A stretch of 64,000 bases of DNA from Anaerotignum propionicum (GCF_024461735.1 NZ_JANGAD010000002.1:124001-188000), one strand, 5' to 3'. Shown: positions 50,178 through 59,472, numbered from the stretch's first letter. Made by a program: numbers and translations. Notes: generated by a model not told the origin, from the letters alone.

Positions 50178-52772
50178 ATGGATAAACTTTGGATGAGAAA
50201 GAAGGAGGAGCTATTCCGTGAATATGAGTCCTCAAAGCATGGGCTTTCGGGGGAAGATGCGGAACAGCGGCTAGAGAAGTACGGGGAAAATAAGCTGCGA
50301 GAAGGCAAGCGTAAGGGCATTGTTCAAGTTTTTTTTGAGCAATTTGCAGATCTTCTGGTTGTCATTTTAATTGTAGCCGCCATCATTTCCGCATTAACAG
50401 GGGGAATGGAAGGCACCATTGTTATTATTACAGTATTGATTTTAAATGCAATATTAGGAACGGTTCAGCATTTTAAGGCCGAAAAGTCTTTGGAAAGTCT
50501 AAAAGCAATGTCTGCTCCCAATGCTAGAGTCATTCGTGATGGGGAAAAGATGGAGGTTCCAGCGGTAAAGCTGGTTCCCGGGGATATTTTGCTTTTAGAA
50601 GCAGGGGATGTAGCGGCGGCAGATGGTCGTATTTTAGAGAATCATTCTTTACAGGTCAGCGAAAGCGCTCTAACAGGTGAATCGGAAAATGTAAATAAAT
50701 CTGCTGATTTAATTGAAAAAGAGGAGCTTCCCTTGGGAGACCGCTTAAATATGGTTTTTAGCGGCTCGTTGATTTCTTATGGGCGAGCTGTTGTTTTAGT
50801 AACAGGTACGGGAATGGATACGGAAATTGGGAAAATCGCTAACTTGATGGAGTCTGCCCAAGAAAAAGCAACACCACTGCAAAGAAGCCTAGATGATTTT
50901 TCGAAAAAGCTTTCTTTTGTCATTCTGGCTATCTGTGTGATTGTGTTTGGTCTTGGCGTATGGCGTGGTCAGGCTTTAGCAGATGCATTGATGTTTGCTG
51001 TTGCTTTGGCGGTGGCGGCAATTCCTGAGGCGTTAAGCTCTATTGTGACCATTGGGTTAGCAATCGGTACCCAAAAAATGGCGAAAGAAAATGCCATTAT
51101 CAAGAACCTTCGTGCGGTGGAAAGCTTAGGCTGTGTTTCTGTTATCTGTTCAGATAAAACAGGTACCTTAACCCAGAACAAAATGACGGTGCAAAAGGTT
51201 TTCACCCTGAGTGGCACCACGGATGCAGATGATGTGGATTGTGATAAAAAACAGCATAGAGAGCTTATTGTAACAGGGGTGCTTTGTAACGATGGTGCAA
51301 TCAGCGGAGATGCCAAAATCGGTGATCCAACGGAAACGGCCTTGCTCAGTTTTTGCCGAAAAACAGGTGGTCATGAGGGAGATATTAGAGGAGAGTATCC
51401 TCGCTTAAGCGAGCTTCCCTTTGATTCTGACCGAAAACTCATGTCCACTTTGCATCAGCTTGATGGTAAACATCTGATGATGACAAAGGGTGCTCCTGAT
51501 GTTTTGCTTTCCAGATGCAATAATATTGTAGAAAATGAAGCGGTAAGGGGAATTACCCAAAAAGATTTGGATAGAATCATTGCCGAAAATCAAGCATTTT
51601 CTTCTCAAGGCCTTCGCGTTTTGGCTTTCGCAAAAAAAGAAATTGGGGAACAGCGCCGTTTGACTTTGGAGGATGAAAAGGATTTAACGTTTATTGGCTT
51701 GATAGCCATGATGGATCCTCCCCGTTTGGAATCTGCTCCTGCTGTTGCCGACTGTCTGCGGGCAGGTATTCGTCCTGTTATGATTACAGGGGATCATAAG
51801 GTAACTGCTTCTGCCATTGCAAAAGAGATTGGTATTTTGCAGGAAGGGGACAGAGCCGTTGAAGGTGCAGAATTGGAGCATATCAGTGATGAAGAATTGC
51901 GGGGCATGGTGAAAGAAATTTCTGTGTATGCCCGTGTTTCTCCGGAGCATAAAATCAGAATTGTCCGGGCATGGCAGGAAAACGGTTGTATCGCCGCAAT
52001 GACTGGTGATGGCGTAAACGATGCCCCTGCGTTAAAGCAGGCGGATATTGGTATCGCCATGGGTATCACGGGTACTGAGGTATCGAAGGATGCAGCTGCA
52101 ATGATTTTAACCGATGATAACTTTGCAACCATTGTAAAAGCTGTAGGCAACGGACGAAACGTGTATGGAAATATCAAAAATTCCATTCAGTTTTTACTTT
52201 CAGGCAACCTTGCAGGAATTATAACAGTATTGTTTACTTCCCTATTAGGCTTGCCATTACCCTTTACAGCAGTACAGCTATTGTTTATTAATTTGCTAAC
52301 AGATAGCTTGCCTGCATTGGCAGTAAATATGGAAAAACCCACAGGGGATTTATTGAACGATAAACCAAGAAATCCAAAAGAAAGTATTTTAACTCCGGAT
52401 TTTGTAAAAAGGTTGGTGTTGCAAGGCGGTTTGATTTCTGTTGTGACCATCGTAGGTTTTTATGTTGGTTTGGGAGAAAACCCTGGTTTAGCTTCTACTA
52501 TGGCATTTGCAACTCTTTGTTTAGCTCGTTTGTTCCATGGTTTTAATTGCAGGGGGACACGCTCCATCTTCCGCCTGCCCAATAACCCTTATAGCTATGG
52601 TGCCTTTGCCATTGGTGGTATTTTGTTAATGTCAGTGCTGATGTTTTCCGGTTTGCACCAATTGTTTGACATCAATGACGCTTTAACAGTAACACATATT
52701 TTGCAGATTGTTGGTCTGGCATTCGTTCCTACGCTGATTATTCAATTGGAGCGTTTGGCAAGGGGTAGATAA
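50178..52772 (+). CDS. Cation P-type ATPase (P2A), probable Mn2+ exporter
   Basis: The 864-residue protein is an ATP-driven cation pump with ten helices. It shows TGES at 166-169 (actuator), the phosphorylated Asp326 in CSDKTGTLTQNK, and the hinge TGDGVNDAPALKQADIGIAMG. The M4 ion site reads AIPEALSSIV (PEAL at 283-286) rather than the usual PEGLP, and M6 has NLLTDSLPALA. The family is called Ca2+ ATPase, but the manganese riboswitch upstream argues for Mn2+ export. I chose the ATG at 50178, 7 bases after AAAGGAG; upstream in-frame codons overlap the riboswitch terminator. A terminator follows. Confidence 0.92.
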   Translation: MDKLWMRKKEELFREYESSKHGLSGEDAEQRLEKYGENKLREGKRKGIVQVFFEQFADLLVVILIVAAIISALTGGMEGTIVIITVLILNAILGTVQHFKAEKSLESLKAMSAPNARVIRDGEKMEVPAVKLVPGDILLLEAGDVAAADGRILENHSLQVSESALTGESENVNKSADLIEKEELPLGDRLNMVFSGSLISYGRAVVLVTGTGMDTEIGKIANLMESAQEKATPLQRSLDDFSKKLSFVILAICVIVFGLGVWRGQALADALMFAVALAVAAIPEALSSIVTIGLAIGTQKMAKENAIIKNLRAVESLGCVSVICSDKTGTLTQNKMTVQKVFTLSGTTDADDVDCDKKQHRELIVTGVLCNDGAISGDAKIGDPTETALLSFCRKTGGHEGDIRGEYPRLSELPFDSDRKLMSTLHQLDGKHLMMTKGAPDVLLSRCNNIVENEAVRGITQKDLDRIIAENQAFSSQGLRVLAFAKKEIGEQRRLTLEDEKDLTFIGLIAMMDPPRLESAPAVADCLRAGIRPVMITGDHKVTASAIAKEIGILQEGDRAVEGAELEHISDEELRGMVKEISVYARVSPEHKIRIVRAWQENGCIAAMTGDGVNDAPALKQADIGIAMGITGTEVSKDAAAMILTDDNFATIVKAVGNGRNVYGNIKNSIQFLLSGNLAGIITVLFTSLLGLPLPFTAVQLLFINLLTDSLPALAVNMEKPTGDLLNDKPRNPKESILTPDFVKRLVLQGGLISVVTIVGFYVGLGENPGLASTMAFATLCLARLFHGFNCRGTRSIFRLPNNPYSYGAFAIGGILLMSVLMFSGLHQLFDINDALTVTHILQIVGLAFVPTLIIQLERLARGR

Positions 52773-52807
52773 ATAAGAGTTTTTATATTTTATAGTTAGA
52801 TGATCTT

Positions 52808-52835
52808 GGGCAAGCAATGAATGCTTGCCCTTTTT
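52808..52835 (+). terminator. Terminator of the P-type ATPase gene
   Basis: GGGCAAGCA (52808-52816) pairs with TGCTTGCCC (52822-52830), followed by five T residues. Confidence 0.9.
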
Positions 52836-52876
52836 GAATGTAAAGATAAATTGTTACAATGCTACATGCTACTATC

Positions 52877-53377
52877 TTATTCTTCTACAACGCTGGAATT
52901 ATTGCCTTGCAATGTGTGTACCTTCTTCATTATTTGATGGGCTATGGGCTGGGCGATGCAGCATTCTACAAAGAAAGAAATTGTAAAATTTCTGGGCCAT
53001 TTATAAAAGAAAGTTTGAGTAGGAACCAAGCTAAATTGGCGGGTGCCAATCCATGTACCAATGACGGTTAAGAAAATAGACATTAAAAATACCGTGCAAA
53101 GAATATTTATGATGATTTGTGGGTGAAAGCTATCTTGCTTGGATACGAGTTTTGCTGTAAGCCACTGGGCAGGCTTATGTGTGAATAACACAAGGATGAT
53201 TACACAAAGCCAAAGGAATGGAATTATCCGTAGGGTAGCACCCCAAGTATGCACAGTGAATCCCATTTCAAAGCATGAAATGAGAGGTGCAATTATATTT
53301 ACAGATAATACAGATACAATTCCTAAAAAAAGAGCAAATTCTTTCTTGTTTCGGGGCAGTTTCATAAAAAATTCCAT
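52877..53377 (-). CDS. DUF2798 family membrane protein
   Basis: The 166-residue protein has four hydrophobic segments and the family-like start MKLPRNKKEFALFLGIVSV a few residues after its N-terminus. The second half contains FVECCIAQPIAHQIMKKVH, also as in DUF2798 repeats. Function is unknown. I chose the ATG at 53377, with an AGGAGA site upstream; the longer frame would pass through the tex terminator. It is the last gene of a leftward group after tex, but the terminator between them implies a separate start. Confidence 0.75.
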   Translation of the reverse strand: MEFFMKLPRNKKEFALFLGIVSVLSVNIIAPLISCFEMGFTVHTWGATLRIIPFLWLCVIILVLFTHKPAQWLTAKLVSKQDSFHPQIIINILCTVFLMSIFLTVIGTWIGTRQFSLVPTQTFFYKWPRNFTISFFVECCIAQPIAHQIMKKVHTLQGNNSSVVEE

Positions 53378-53405
53378 TGTTTTAATCTCCTTTTTTGTTG
53401 GGCGT

Positions 53406-53438
53406 AAAAAAAGCACAAGACCAAAGTAGTCTTGTGCT
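53406..53438 (-). terminator. Terminator of tex
   Basis: On the minus strand AGCACAAGAC (53438-53429) pairs with GTCTTGTGCT (53421-53412) around a 7-base loop, followed by T residues to 53406. Confidence 0.88.
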
Positions 53439-53533
53439 GAACCATTATACGCACCATTCATTTTTTTATTTTGTATTCTACAGCAAAAGAAAAGAAAAAG
53501 TCAAGAAATTTTTAAGTAGGAATAACCATGGAT

Positions 53534-55678
53534 TCATAATTCCGCGTTCTTCATGGTTAGTGAAATTCTCTTTTTCTCTATATCTACGGAAAGTACCTTT
53601 ACCTTTACTGTATCCCCCAGCTTCACTGCCTCCAGAGGATGTTTGATAAAGCGGTTGCAAATTTGAGAGATATGCACTAAGCCGTCTTGATGCACACCAA
53701 TATCCACAAATACACCAAAGTCAATGACATTTCGAACGGTCCCCGTCAAAATCATACCTTCTTGCAAATCTTCCATAGAAAGAACATCACTGCGCAAAAT
53801 TGGAGCAGGGGCATCTTCACGAGGGTCACGTCCGGGTTTTTCCAATTCCTTGATGATGTCCTCTAAGGTTGGAACACCAATGCCCAGTGTCTCTGCCATT
53901 TTTTCAGGGGAGGTTATTTTTTTGCTTAAGCTGGATACCTGCCTTTTTGCCACATCCTCTAGGGTAAAGCCGCAGGCGCGGAGAAGCTTTTCTGCCGCTC
54001 CATAGCTTTCGGGATGCACTCCTGTGTGGTCTAAGGCCATGGTGCTTTCAGGGATACGTAAAAATCCAGCACACTGTAAAAATGCCTTGGGCCCTAACTT
54101 CGGCACCTTCATCAATTCCTTGCGTGTTTTAAATTTTCCGTTTTCCTCACGATATAACAGGATATTTTTTGCAACGGTACTGTTGATTCCTGCTACATAA
54201 GACAGAAGAGAAGGGCTTGCAGTATTTAAATCGACGCCCACACTGTTTACGCAATCTTCTACCACACCCCCTAGGGTTTCGCCAAGGCGTTTTTGGTTCA
54301 TATCATGCTGATATTGCCCCACACCGATGGATTTGGGGTCTATTTTAACTAGTTCCGCCAATGGGTCTTGTATTCTTCTGCCGATGGAAACAGCACTGCG
54401 CAGGGATACATCATACTGAGGGAATTCCTCTGCACCAAGCTTGGATGCGGAATAAACGGAAGCCCCTGCCTCGTTGGCAATGATATACTGCACCTTTCGG
54501 TCTAACCCTTTCAAAACCTCTGCAACAAACTGCTCCGACTCTCTAGAAGCGGTACCGTTGCCGATGGAGATTAATGAAACCCCATAGGTTTCAATGAGGC
54601 GCTTCAATGTTTTTTCTGCCTCTTCCTTTTTATTTTGAGGTGGTGTAGGATAAATCACCGCCGTTTCCAAAGGTTTTCCTGTTTCATCAATCACGGCCAG
54701 CTTACAACCTGTACGAAAAGCAGGGTCTAAGGCTAAGACAACCTTGCCCGCAATGGGTGGCTGTAATAAAAGCTGTTTCAAATTTTCACGAAAAACACCC
54801 AACGCGGATTCTTCTGCCTTTTCCGTAAAATCGTTACGAAGCTCACGCTCTAAAGAAGGCGCAATCAGGCGCTTATAGCTATCCTCAATAACTTCATGGA
54901 GGATTTCAGCGGTTTGGCTGTTTTTCTTGATGACAACTCGTCCCATTTTTTCGAAAAGTGGCTCTTCTTCCCCTTGGATTTTAACCGAAAGAAAGCCCTC
55001 TTTTTCGCCACGGTTAATGGCTAGAATGCGATGGGATGCGATGGTCTTAAGGGGTTCGCTGTAATCATAATACATTTCATAAACAGAAGGCTCGTCCTTT
55101 GTTTTTTGAGAAAGAAGAAGGCCGTTTTTCAGCCATTCCTCTCGCAGGAGCTGACGAATGCTTGCATCGTCGGAAAGCTGTTCTGCCAGAATATCCTTTG
55201 CGCCTTCTATGGCTTCTTCCACAGAGGATACGCCTTTTTCTTCATCCACAAAAGCGGCGGCATACTCTGCCAAAGGGGTCAAAAGCACCTGCCCCCAAAT
55301 CATTTCTGCCAAAGGGGCCAAGCCCTTTTCTTTAGCAATGGAGGCTCTGGTGCGGCGTTTTGGGCGGTAAGGGCGGTAGATATCATCAATTTCCGTTTGT
55401 GTCATTGCATCCGCCAGTTTTTGTGCTAATTCCTCGGTAAGCATGCCTTGCTCTTCGATGGAGGAACGCACCTGCTCCCGTTTTTCTTCAAGATTTCTCA
55501 GGGCGGTTAAGCGCTCTGCAAGTTGACGAATGATTTGGTCGTCTAAGGAGCCTGTCATTTCCTTTCGGTATCTTGCAATAAAAGGCACGGTGTTGCCTTC
55601 ATCCAAAAGGGATACTGTATTTTCCACTTGAAAAGTCTTTATATTTAGTTCTTCTTGTAATCGTTTTAGAATATCCAT
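53534..55678 (-). CDS. tex: Tex family RNA-binding transcription accessory protein
   Basis: Tex binds nucleic acid and affects transcription and RNA handling. The 714-residue protein has the full domain order: an N-terminal helical part with NTVPFIARYRKEMTGSLDD, a YqgF-like RNase H fold (VLALDPAFRTGCKLAVIDETG, in parts), helix-hairpin-helix motifs (NTASPSLLSYVAGINSTVAK, in parts), and the C-terminal S1 domain (GMILTGTVRNVIDFGVFVDIG onward). The ATG at 55678 follows AAGGAAGGCG; the longer frame from 55711 includes that site. Length is normal. Confidence 0.95.
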   Translation of the reverse strand: MDILKRLQEELNIKTFQVENTVSLLDEGNTVPFIARYRKEMTGSLDDQIIRQLAERLTALRNLEEKREQVRSSIEEQGMLTEELAQKLADAMTQTEIDDIYRPYRPKRRTRASIAKEKGLAPLAEMIWGQVLLTPLAEYAAAFVDEEKGVSSVEEAIEGAKDILAEQLSDDASIRQLLREEWLKNGLLLSQKTKDEPSVYEMYYDYSEPLKTIASHRILAINRGEKEGFLSVKIQGEEEPLFEKMGRVVIKKNSQTAEILHEVIEDSYKRLIAPSLERELRNDFTEKAEESALGVFRENLKQLLLQPPIAGKVVLALDPAFRTGCKLAVIDETGKPLETAVIYPTPPQNKKEEAEKTLKRLIETYGVSLISIGNGTASRESEQFVAEVLKGLDRKVQYIIANEAGASVYSASKLGAEEFPQYDVSLRSAVSIGRRIQDPLAELVKIDPKSIGVGQYQHDMNQKRLGETLGGVVEDCVNSVGVDLNTASPSLLSYVAGINSTVAKNILLYREENGKFKTRKELMKVPKLGPKAFLQCAGFLRIPESTMALDHTGVHPESYGAAEKLLRACGFTLEDVAKRQVSSLSKKITSPEKMAETLGIGVPTLEDIIKELEKPGRDPREDAPAPILRSDVLSMEDLQEGMILTGTVRNVIDFGVFVDIGVHQDGLVHISQICNRFIKHPLEAVKLGDTVKVKVLSVDIEKKRISLTMKNAEL

Positions 55679-55732
55679 GCTTACGCCTTCCTTTTTCATT
55701 TTTTTATACAAAATAATTTGTTGGAGTTGTAT

Positions 55733-56773
55733 TTAAGCATATATTTGCCAGAGCTTATTCAGTTTTTCTTTACAAGCCACAGCGCTATCTGTTAAGGAAT
55801 AGCTGTAACATTCATCTTCCGTTTTTTCTACCAAGCCTCGTTTGATTAAATAATCCAAATGGGACATGGTTTCTCCCACGGCAAACCAACGCTGGGAAAG
55901 AGGGAACTCATCCCAAGTTTTTCCTCGCATGGACCATTTTAAACAAGAGCCGATTTGCGTTGCATGGGTATTGGGGAATTGCTCTAATGCATCAATGGTT
56001 TCTTCCAAGCGAATCAAATGATGATGGATAATTTCTTCTATGCGTACATATACATCCATTTCATTTTTTCTATGGGCGGGCAAAACGGTTTTCATATCAA
56101 AGGCACGAATTTTCACTAAGCTTTCCAAATAATCCCCTAGAGAATCCTCTATATTTACCCAAGAAGTGATGTTTGGTGTAATATCAAATAAAATATGGTC
56201 GGCAGAGAGCATCAATTTTTCCTCGGGGAGATATAAACAGGTTTGTCCTGGTGTATGTCCGGGGACAAATATGCACTGAAAAGCAAAGCTGCCAACTTTT
56301 AAAATATCACCATCACCCACAGTGATGGCATCAAAATAGTAATCAGGCTCAAAGCCTCTGGCGGGGTTTTCTTCCTTCAACCAAGCAAGTTGCTCTCTGG
56401 TAAAACCTTCTTTGCGATAGATTTCATCGAAGGTATCCCAACGGTTCCCGTTCAAAATCCACCCAAGATAGTCGTGGTCGTTTTTGCTCATATAAATTTT
56501 ACCCTGTTTTCCGTGCATCACTGCAGGGGCAAGGCCTGAGTGGTCAGAATGAAGATGGGTAAGGAACATATTTGTTTTTGACCAATCCACATTTAGATCC
56601 CGCAAGCCCTCAAGAAGGGCTTCTTTGCATTCGGGGCGATTAAAACCTGTATCTACAATCAGGCTTTCCCCGCTATCCTGCACCACATAGCAATTTAAGT
56701 TTTTCAGGGGATTATTAGGGAGAGGTACATCTATTTTAAAAATATTTGGTTTCTCATACACTTTTGTAATCAT
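55733..56773 (-). CDS. MBL-fold metallo-hydrolase
   Basis: This 346-residue hydrolase has the metallo-beta-lactamase metal motif THLHSDHSG (about residue 82), a further His in FVPGHTPGQTCLYLP, an Asp in LMLSADHIL and the late His in LPAHRKNE. The C-terminal 90 residues resemble a winged helix (MSHLDYLIKRGLVEKT), as in YflN/LACTB2-like enzymes. The substrate is unknown; thioesters or lactones are possible. I chose the ATG at 56773, after GAAAGGTG. It is upstream of tex on the same strand and may share its transcript. Confidence 0.87.
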   Translation of the reverse strand: MITKVYEKPNIFKIDVPLPNNPLKNLNCYVVQDSGESLIVDTGFNRPECKEALLEGLRDLNVDWSKTNMFLTHLHSDHSGLAPAVMHGKQGKIYMSKNDHDYLGWILNGNRWDTFDEIYRKEGFTREQLAWLKEENPARGFEPDYYFDAITVGDGDILKVGSFAFQCIFVPGHTPGQTCLYLPEEKLMLSADHILFDITPNITSWVNIEDSLGDYLESLVKIRAFDMKTVLPAHRKNEMDVYVRIEEIIHHHLIRLEETIDALEQFPNTHATQIGSCLKWSMRGKTWDEFPLSQRWFAVGETMSHLDYLIKRGLVEKTEDECYSYSLTDSAVACKEKLNKLWQIYA

Positions 56774-56945
56774 TGGTTTCACCTTTCTTCCTTCGTTCAC
56801 TGTTACCTACTATTATAATTGGAAAGGGGCTATAAAACAAGTTATGTTGCAAAATGCAATTTATTTTATTTTTTATGTAAAATATAGTTGACATTAAGAA
56901 TAATATATTGTATAACAAAGGTATAGCAAGAGAGGAAGTGGTGAA

Positions 56946-57146
56946 ATGAAAAATTTGAAAATTAAGTCTGCCAGAGCGGCTTTGGATCTTTCTCAGGATG
57001 AGCTTGCCCAAAGGGTTGGCGTAACAAGGCAGACCATTGGCATGATTGAAGCGGGGAAATACAATCCAACCATTAATTTATGCATTGCCCTTTGTAAAGC
57101 TTTAGGTAAAACGTTGGATGAATTATTCTGGGAGGAAGAAAAATAG
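56946..57146 (+). CDS. XRE-family helix-turn-helix regulator
   Basis: The 66-residue protein is a single Cro/C1-type domain: SARAALDLSQDELAQRVGVTRQTIGMIEAGKYNP in parts (LSQDELAQRVGV, TRQTIGMIEAGKYNPTI), ending ALGKTLDELFW. Stand-alone regulators of this size often control their neighbour. The next gene, a membrane protein, starts 18 bases downstream, so the two probably form a regulator-target operon. A GAGAGGAAG site precedes the ATG. Confidence 0.9.
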   Translation: MKNLKIKSARAALDLSQDELAQRVGVTRQTIGMIEAGKYNPTINLCIALCKALGKTLDELFWEEEK

Positions 57147-57163
57147 AATAGGAGGCATTTAAT

Positions 57164-57601
57164 ATGAAAATGAAAGATGAAAGAGTGGAACAGTCTAAAA
57201 ATAAGATTTATGGGGAATTATTTCAGTTAACTTATCTTTTTGTTGTGGCGGTCTTTTTAGTAAAAGTGTTATTTTTTAGAATGGATTTGTCCCAGTGTAT
57301 CACAGAGTATGTAATTATGATCGTGGCTCCTATTTACCAAATGGTGCGTAGTCGTCAATTGGGCGTGGTGCTTGCTACAAACCTTCGTCAGCAGATGAGC
57401 CCAAAAAGAAATATTGCAGGAGCCCTTGTGGGGATTGTATTTTTCTTTCTGTTTTGGTTGTTTAGCGGAAGGCAGGTTTCAAAGGAATTTGCAATTTCTT
57501 ATATAGTTACCTTCTGTGTTGTGTTTTTTGTAGCCAGAGCCATCTTTATTCGTTTGGAGGAGCGCAGAATGAAAAAATTGGAACAGGAATATGGAGATTA
57601 A
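57164..57601 (+). CDS. DUF6773-like membrane protein
   Basis: The 145-residue protein has four hydrophobic segments (about residues 22-40, 46-62, 84-102, 108-126) and charged ends (KDERVEQSKNK, ERRMKKLEQEYGD). Its layout and pairing with a small XRE regulator fit the DUF6773 family as I remember it. Function is unknown. A TAGGAGG site precedes the ATG. Confidence 0.65.
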   Translation: MKMKDERVEQSKNKIYGELFQLTYLFVVAVFLVKVLFFRMDLSQCITEYVIMIVAPIYQMVRSRQLGVVLATNLRQQMSPKRNIAGALVGIVFFFLFWLFSGRQVSKEFAISYIVTFCVVFFVARAIFIRLEERRMKKLEQEYGD

Positions 57602-57676
57602 GCAAAAAAGACTTTAAATCTTGAGAAACAGGAAAAAAAGCTTGCACTAGCTGGTTTTTTGTGATATTTTATTTTA

Positions 57677-57726
57677 GAGTCGGTAATTGTGCCGACTCAA
57701 ATCCTTGTTCTCCCGATAAGGGGAGA
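57677..57726 (+). promoter_or_regulatory. Probable rpsF leader structure (S6:S18 autoregulation)
   Basis: Two hairpins lie just before rpsF: GAGTCGG-taattgtg-CCGACTC (57677-57698) and TCTCCC-gataag-GGGAGA (57709-57726, CCCGATAAGGGG loop). The CCG-containing loop beside the rpsF-ssb-rpsR operon resembles the published rpsF leader bound by the S6:S18 complex. I am confident of the structure, less so of the identity. Confidence 0.55.
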
Positions 57727-57756
57727 GCCATATGTCCAAAAGGAGGTGTAACCCAC

Positions 57757-58044
57757 ATGAACAAGTACGAATTAGCTATGGTTTTAAGTCCCGCACTGGA
57801 CGAAGAAGGCAGAGTAGAAGAAGTAGCGAAAGTTCAGGCTACTTTGGAAAGATTCGGCGCGAAAATCGAAAAAGTTGATGATTGGGGCAAAAGAAAGCTT
57901 GCTTACGAAATTAAAAAAGTAAACGAAGGTTTCTTAAGCTTCACAACATTCGAAGCTCCCGCTAATGCTCCCGCAGAAGTTGAAGCTCGTATGCGTATTA
58001 TGGAAAACGTTTTACGTTATCTCATTATTCGCAAAGAGGCGTAA
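57757..58044 (+). CDS. rpsF: 30S ribosomal protein S6
   Basis: S6 binds S18 on the platform of the small subunit. The 95-residue protein has the standard start NKYELAMVLSPALDEE and the motif KKVDDWGKRKLAYEIKKVNEGFLSF in parts (DDWGKRKLAYEIKK). I chose the ATG at 57757 because AAAGGAGGTG lies at 57739-57748; the open frame upstream has no S6 character. It heads the rpsF-ssb-rpsR operon. Confidence 0.97.
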   Translation: MNKYELAMVLSPALDEEGRVEEVAKVQATLERFGAKIEKVDDWGKRKLAYEIKKVNEGFLSFTTFEAPANAPAEVEARMRIMENVLRYLIIRKEA

Positions 58045-58059
58045 GAAGGAGGAAATCCT

Positions 58060-58491
58060 ATGAACAAAGTGATTCTTATGGGTCGATTGACCAAGGACCC
58101 CGAGGTTAGATATTCTCAGGGAAATGAACCTTTGGCCGTAGCCAGATACTCTTTGGCGGTGAACCGCCGTTTCAAGCGCCAAGGCGAGCCCGACGCTGAC
58201 TTTATCAATTGTGTTTCCTTTGGTAAAGCAGGCGAATTCGCGGAAAAATACTTCAAAAAAGGTCAGATGGTTAGCGTTATCGGCAGACTTCAGGTTCGTT
58301 CCTGGGACGATAACGAGGGCAAAAAACGCTGGAGCACAGACGTTGTGGTAGAGGAGCAATACTTTGCTGAAAGCAAAGCATCCTTCGAAGGCCATAAGGC
58401 CGATGCCCCCGCTGCACCAAAGCAGACAGCCCAAGATGATGGCTTTTACCCAATCGATGAAAGCATCGAAGATGACGATCTGCCCTTCTAA
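58060..58491 (+). CDS. ssb: Single-stranded DNA-binding protein
   Basis: SSB protects single-stranded DNA in replication and repair. The 143-residue protein has the OB fold (MNKVILMGRLTKDPEVRYSQ, DFINCVSFGKAGEFAEKYFKKG) up to about residue 105, a disordered linker and the conserved acidic tip DDDLPF that recruits partner proteins. It lies 15 bases after rpsF and 27 bases before rpsR, the classic arrangement. AGAAGGAGG precedes the ATG. Confidence 0.98.
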   Translation: MNKVILMGRLTKDPEVRYSQGNEPLAVARYSLAVNRRFKRQGEPDADFINCVSFGKAGEFAEKYFKKGQMVSVIGRLQVRSWDDNEGKKRWSTDVVVEEQYFAESKASFEGHKADAPAAPKQTAQDDGFYPIDESIEDDDLPF

Positions 58492-58518
58492 AATTCAGTA
58501 AAGAAGGAGGACTTAGAC

Positions 58519-58749
58519 ATGATTCAGAAAAAACGTGGTCGTAGAAAAAAACGCGTTTGCCAATGTTGTGCGGATAAAATAACAACCGTAGATTACAAGG
58601 ATGTAAATAAGCTGAGAAGATATGTTTCTGAAAGAGGCAAAATCCTTCCCAGAAGAATTACAGGCAACTGCGCTAAGCACCAGAGAGCGTTGACAACTGC
58701 TATTAAAAGAGCAAGACACGTAGCCCTGATGCCTTATACACAGGATTAA
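58519..58749 (+). CDS. rpsR: 30S ribosomal protein S18
   Basis: The 76-residue protein is S18, partner of S6. The family pattern is clear: [60 protein letters not shown], seen in parts as [18 protein letters not shown] and [15 protein letters not shown]. The early Cys pair and the later Cys suggest the zinc-type form. An AGAAGGAGG site precedes the ATG, and a terminator follows. Confidence 0.98.
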   Translation: MIQKKRGRRKKRVCQCCADKITTVDYKDVNKLRRYVSERGKILPRRITGNCAKHQRALTTAIKRARHVALMPYTQD

Positions 58750-58756
58750 TAAATGT

Positions 58757-58791
58757 AAAAAGCCCATTGCTTTGCAATAAGGGCTTTTTTT
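58757..58791 (+). terminator. Terminator of the rpsF-ssb-rpsR operon
   Basis: AAAAAGCCC-ATTGC pairs with GCAAT-aa-GGGCTTTTT around a three-base loop, followed by further T residues. Confidence 0.88.
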
Positions 58792-58985
58792 GTGCACAAA
58801 AAACTGGTATGCTATATTATATAGTATCTAAAATGGATGGTTCAATAAAAGCTTTTAAAAACAGTATAGAAAATGATTGAAACAATCCCATCTCTTGAAT
58901 CAACAAAATTACTCTTTCTACTTTACAGAAAGGGATTCCATGGGTTTGTAATAAGATATTAAAATAACGAAAGGTAGGGAATGCT

Positions 58986-59174
58986 TTGTTAGTCTTTATG
59001 TTGACAACTGCAGCCAAACAGGGGCAGAACATACCCCCGGTGCTGCCGATGCTTTTAGGATTTTTAATCGCACTGGTTGTACTAAATTTAGCATTGAGCA
59101 TATTTAGAAAAAAAGGGAAAGAACAACGTAAAAATGCAAGGGATACGCAAGAGCAGGAATCGTCCAAACCTTAA
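58986..59174 (+). CDS. Possible small single-pass membrane protein
   Basis: A 62-codon frame begins with TTG (58986), 6 bases after GGTAGGG. It codes for a short N-terminus, one transmembrane helix (about residues 20-40) and a basic tail (FRKKGKEQRKNARD). An ATG four codons later is an alternative start. The antisense frame over the same stretch is longer but has no binding site. No family recognised; kept because helix plus positively charged tail is a plausible protein. Confidence 0.4.
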   Translation: MLVFMLTTAAKQGQNIPPVLPMLLGFLIALVVLNLALSIFRKKGKEQRKNARDTQEQESSKP

Positions 59175-59235
59175 CTTTCCAGGGCATTATTGGCGAAATC
59201 TCCATAACAATGCAGAAAAATCTTATTATTTGGTG

Positions 59236-59264
59236 TTGACTTTCCTTTCCCTTGGATTTATAAT
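59236..59264 (+). promoter_or_regulatory. Promoter of the FMN riboswitch transcript
   Basis: TTGACT (59236-59241) and TATAAT (59259-59264) have a 17-base spacer, about 25 bases before the aptamer. Confidence 0.85.
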
Positions 59265-59287
59265 GTGACTGTAATTGAATATATGAA

Positions 59288-59397
59288 ATTCTTCAGGGCA
59301 GGGTGAAATTCCCGATCGGCGGTAAAGTCCGCGAGCGCACTTGCGCAGGATTTGGTGTAACTCCAAAACCGACAGTATAGTCTGGATGGAAGAAGAA
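59288..59397 (+). ncRNA. FMN riboswitch (RFN element)
   Basis: The RFN consensus is nearly complete: CTTCAGGGCAGGGTGAAATT, CCCGATCGGCGGT, AAGTCCGCGAGC, GGATTTGGTGTAACTCC, AAACCGACAGTATAGTC and TGGATGGAAGAAG. It controls the riboflavin uptake gene downstream. FMN binding should favour the terminator at 59473-59496. Confidence 0.97.
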
Positions 59398-59472
59398 TAA
59401 AAGTTTGATGTTTTTTTGTGGAAAAATAAATTTTTTTCTGCGGATTTGCGTCGGCCTTTATTTTGCTTATTT

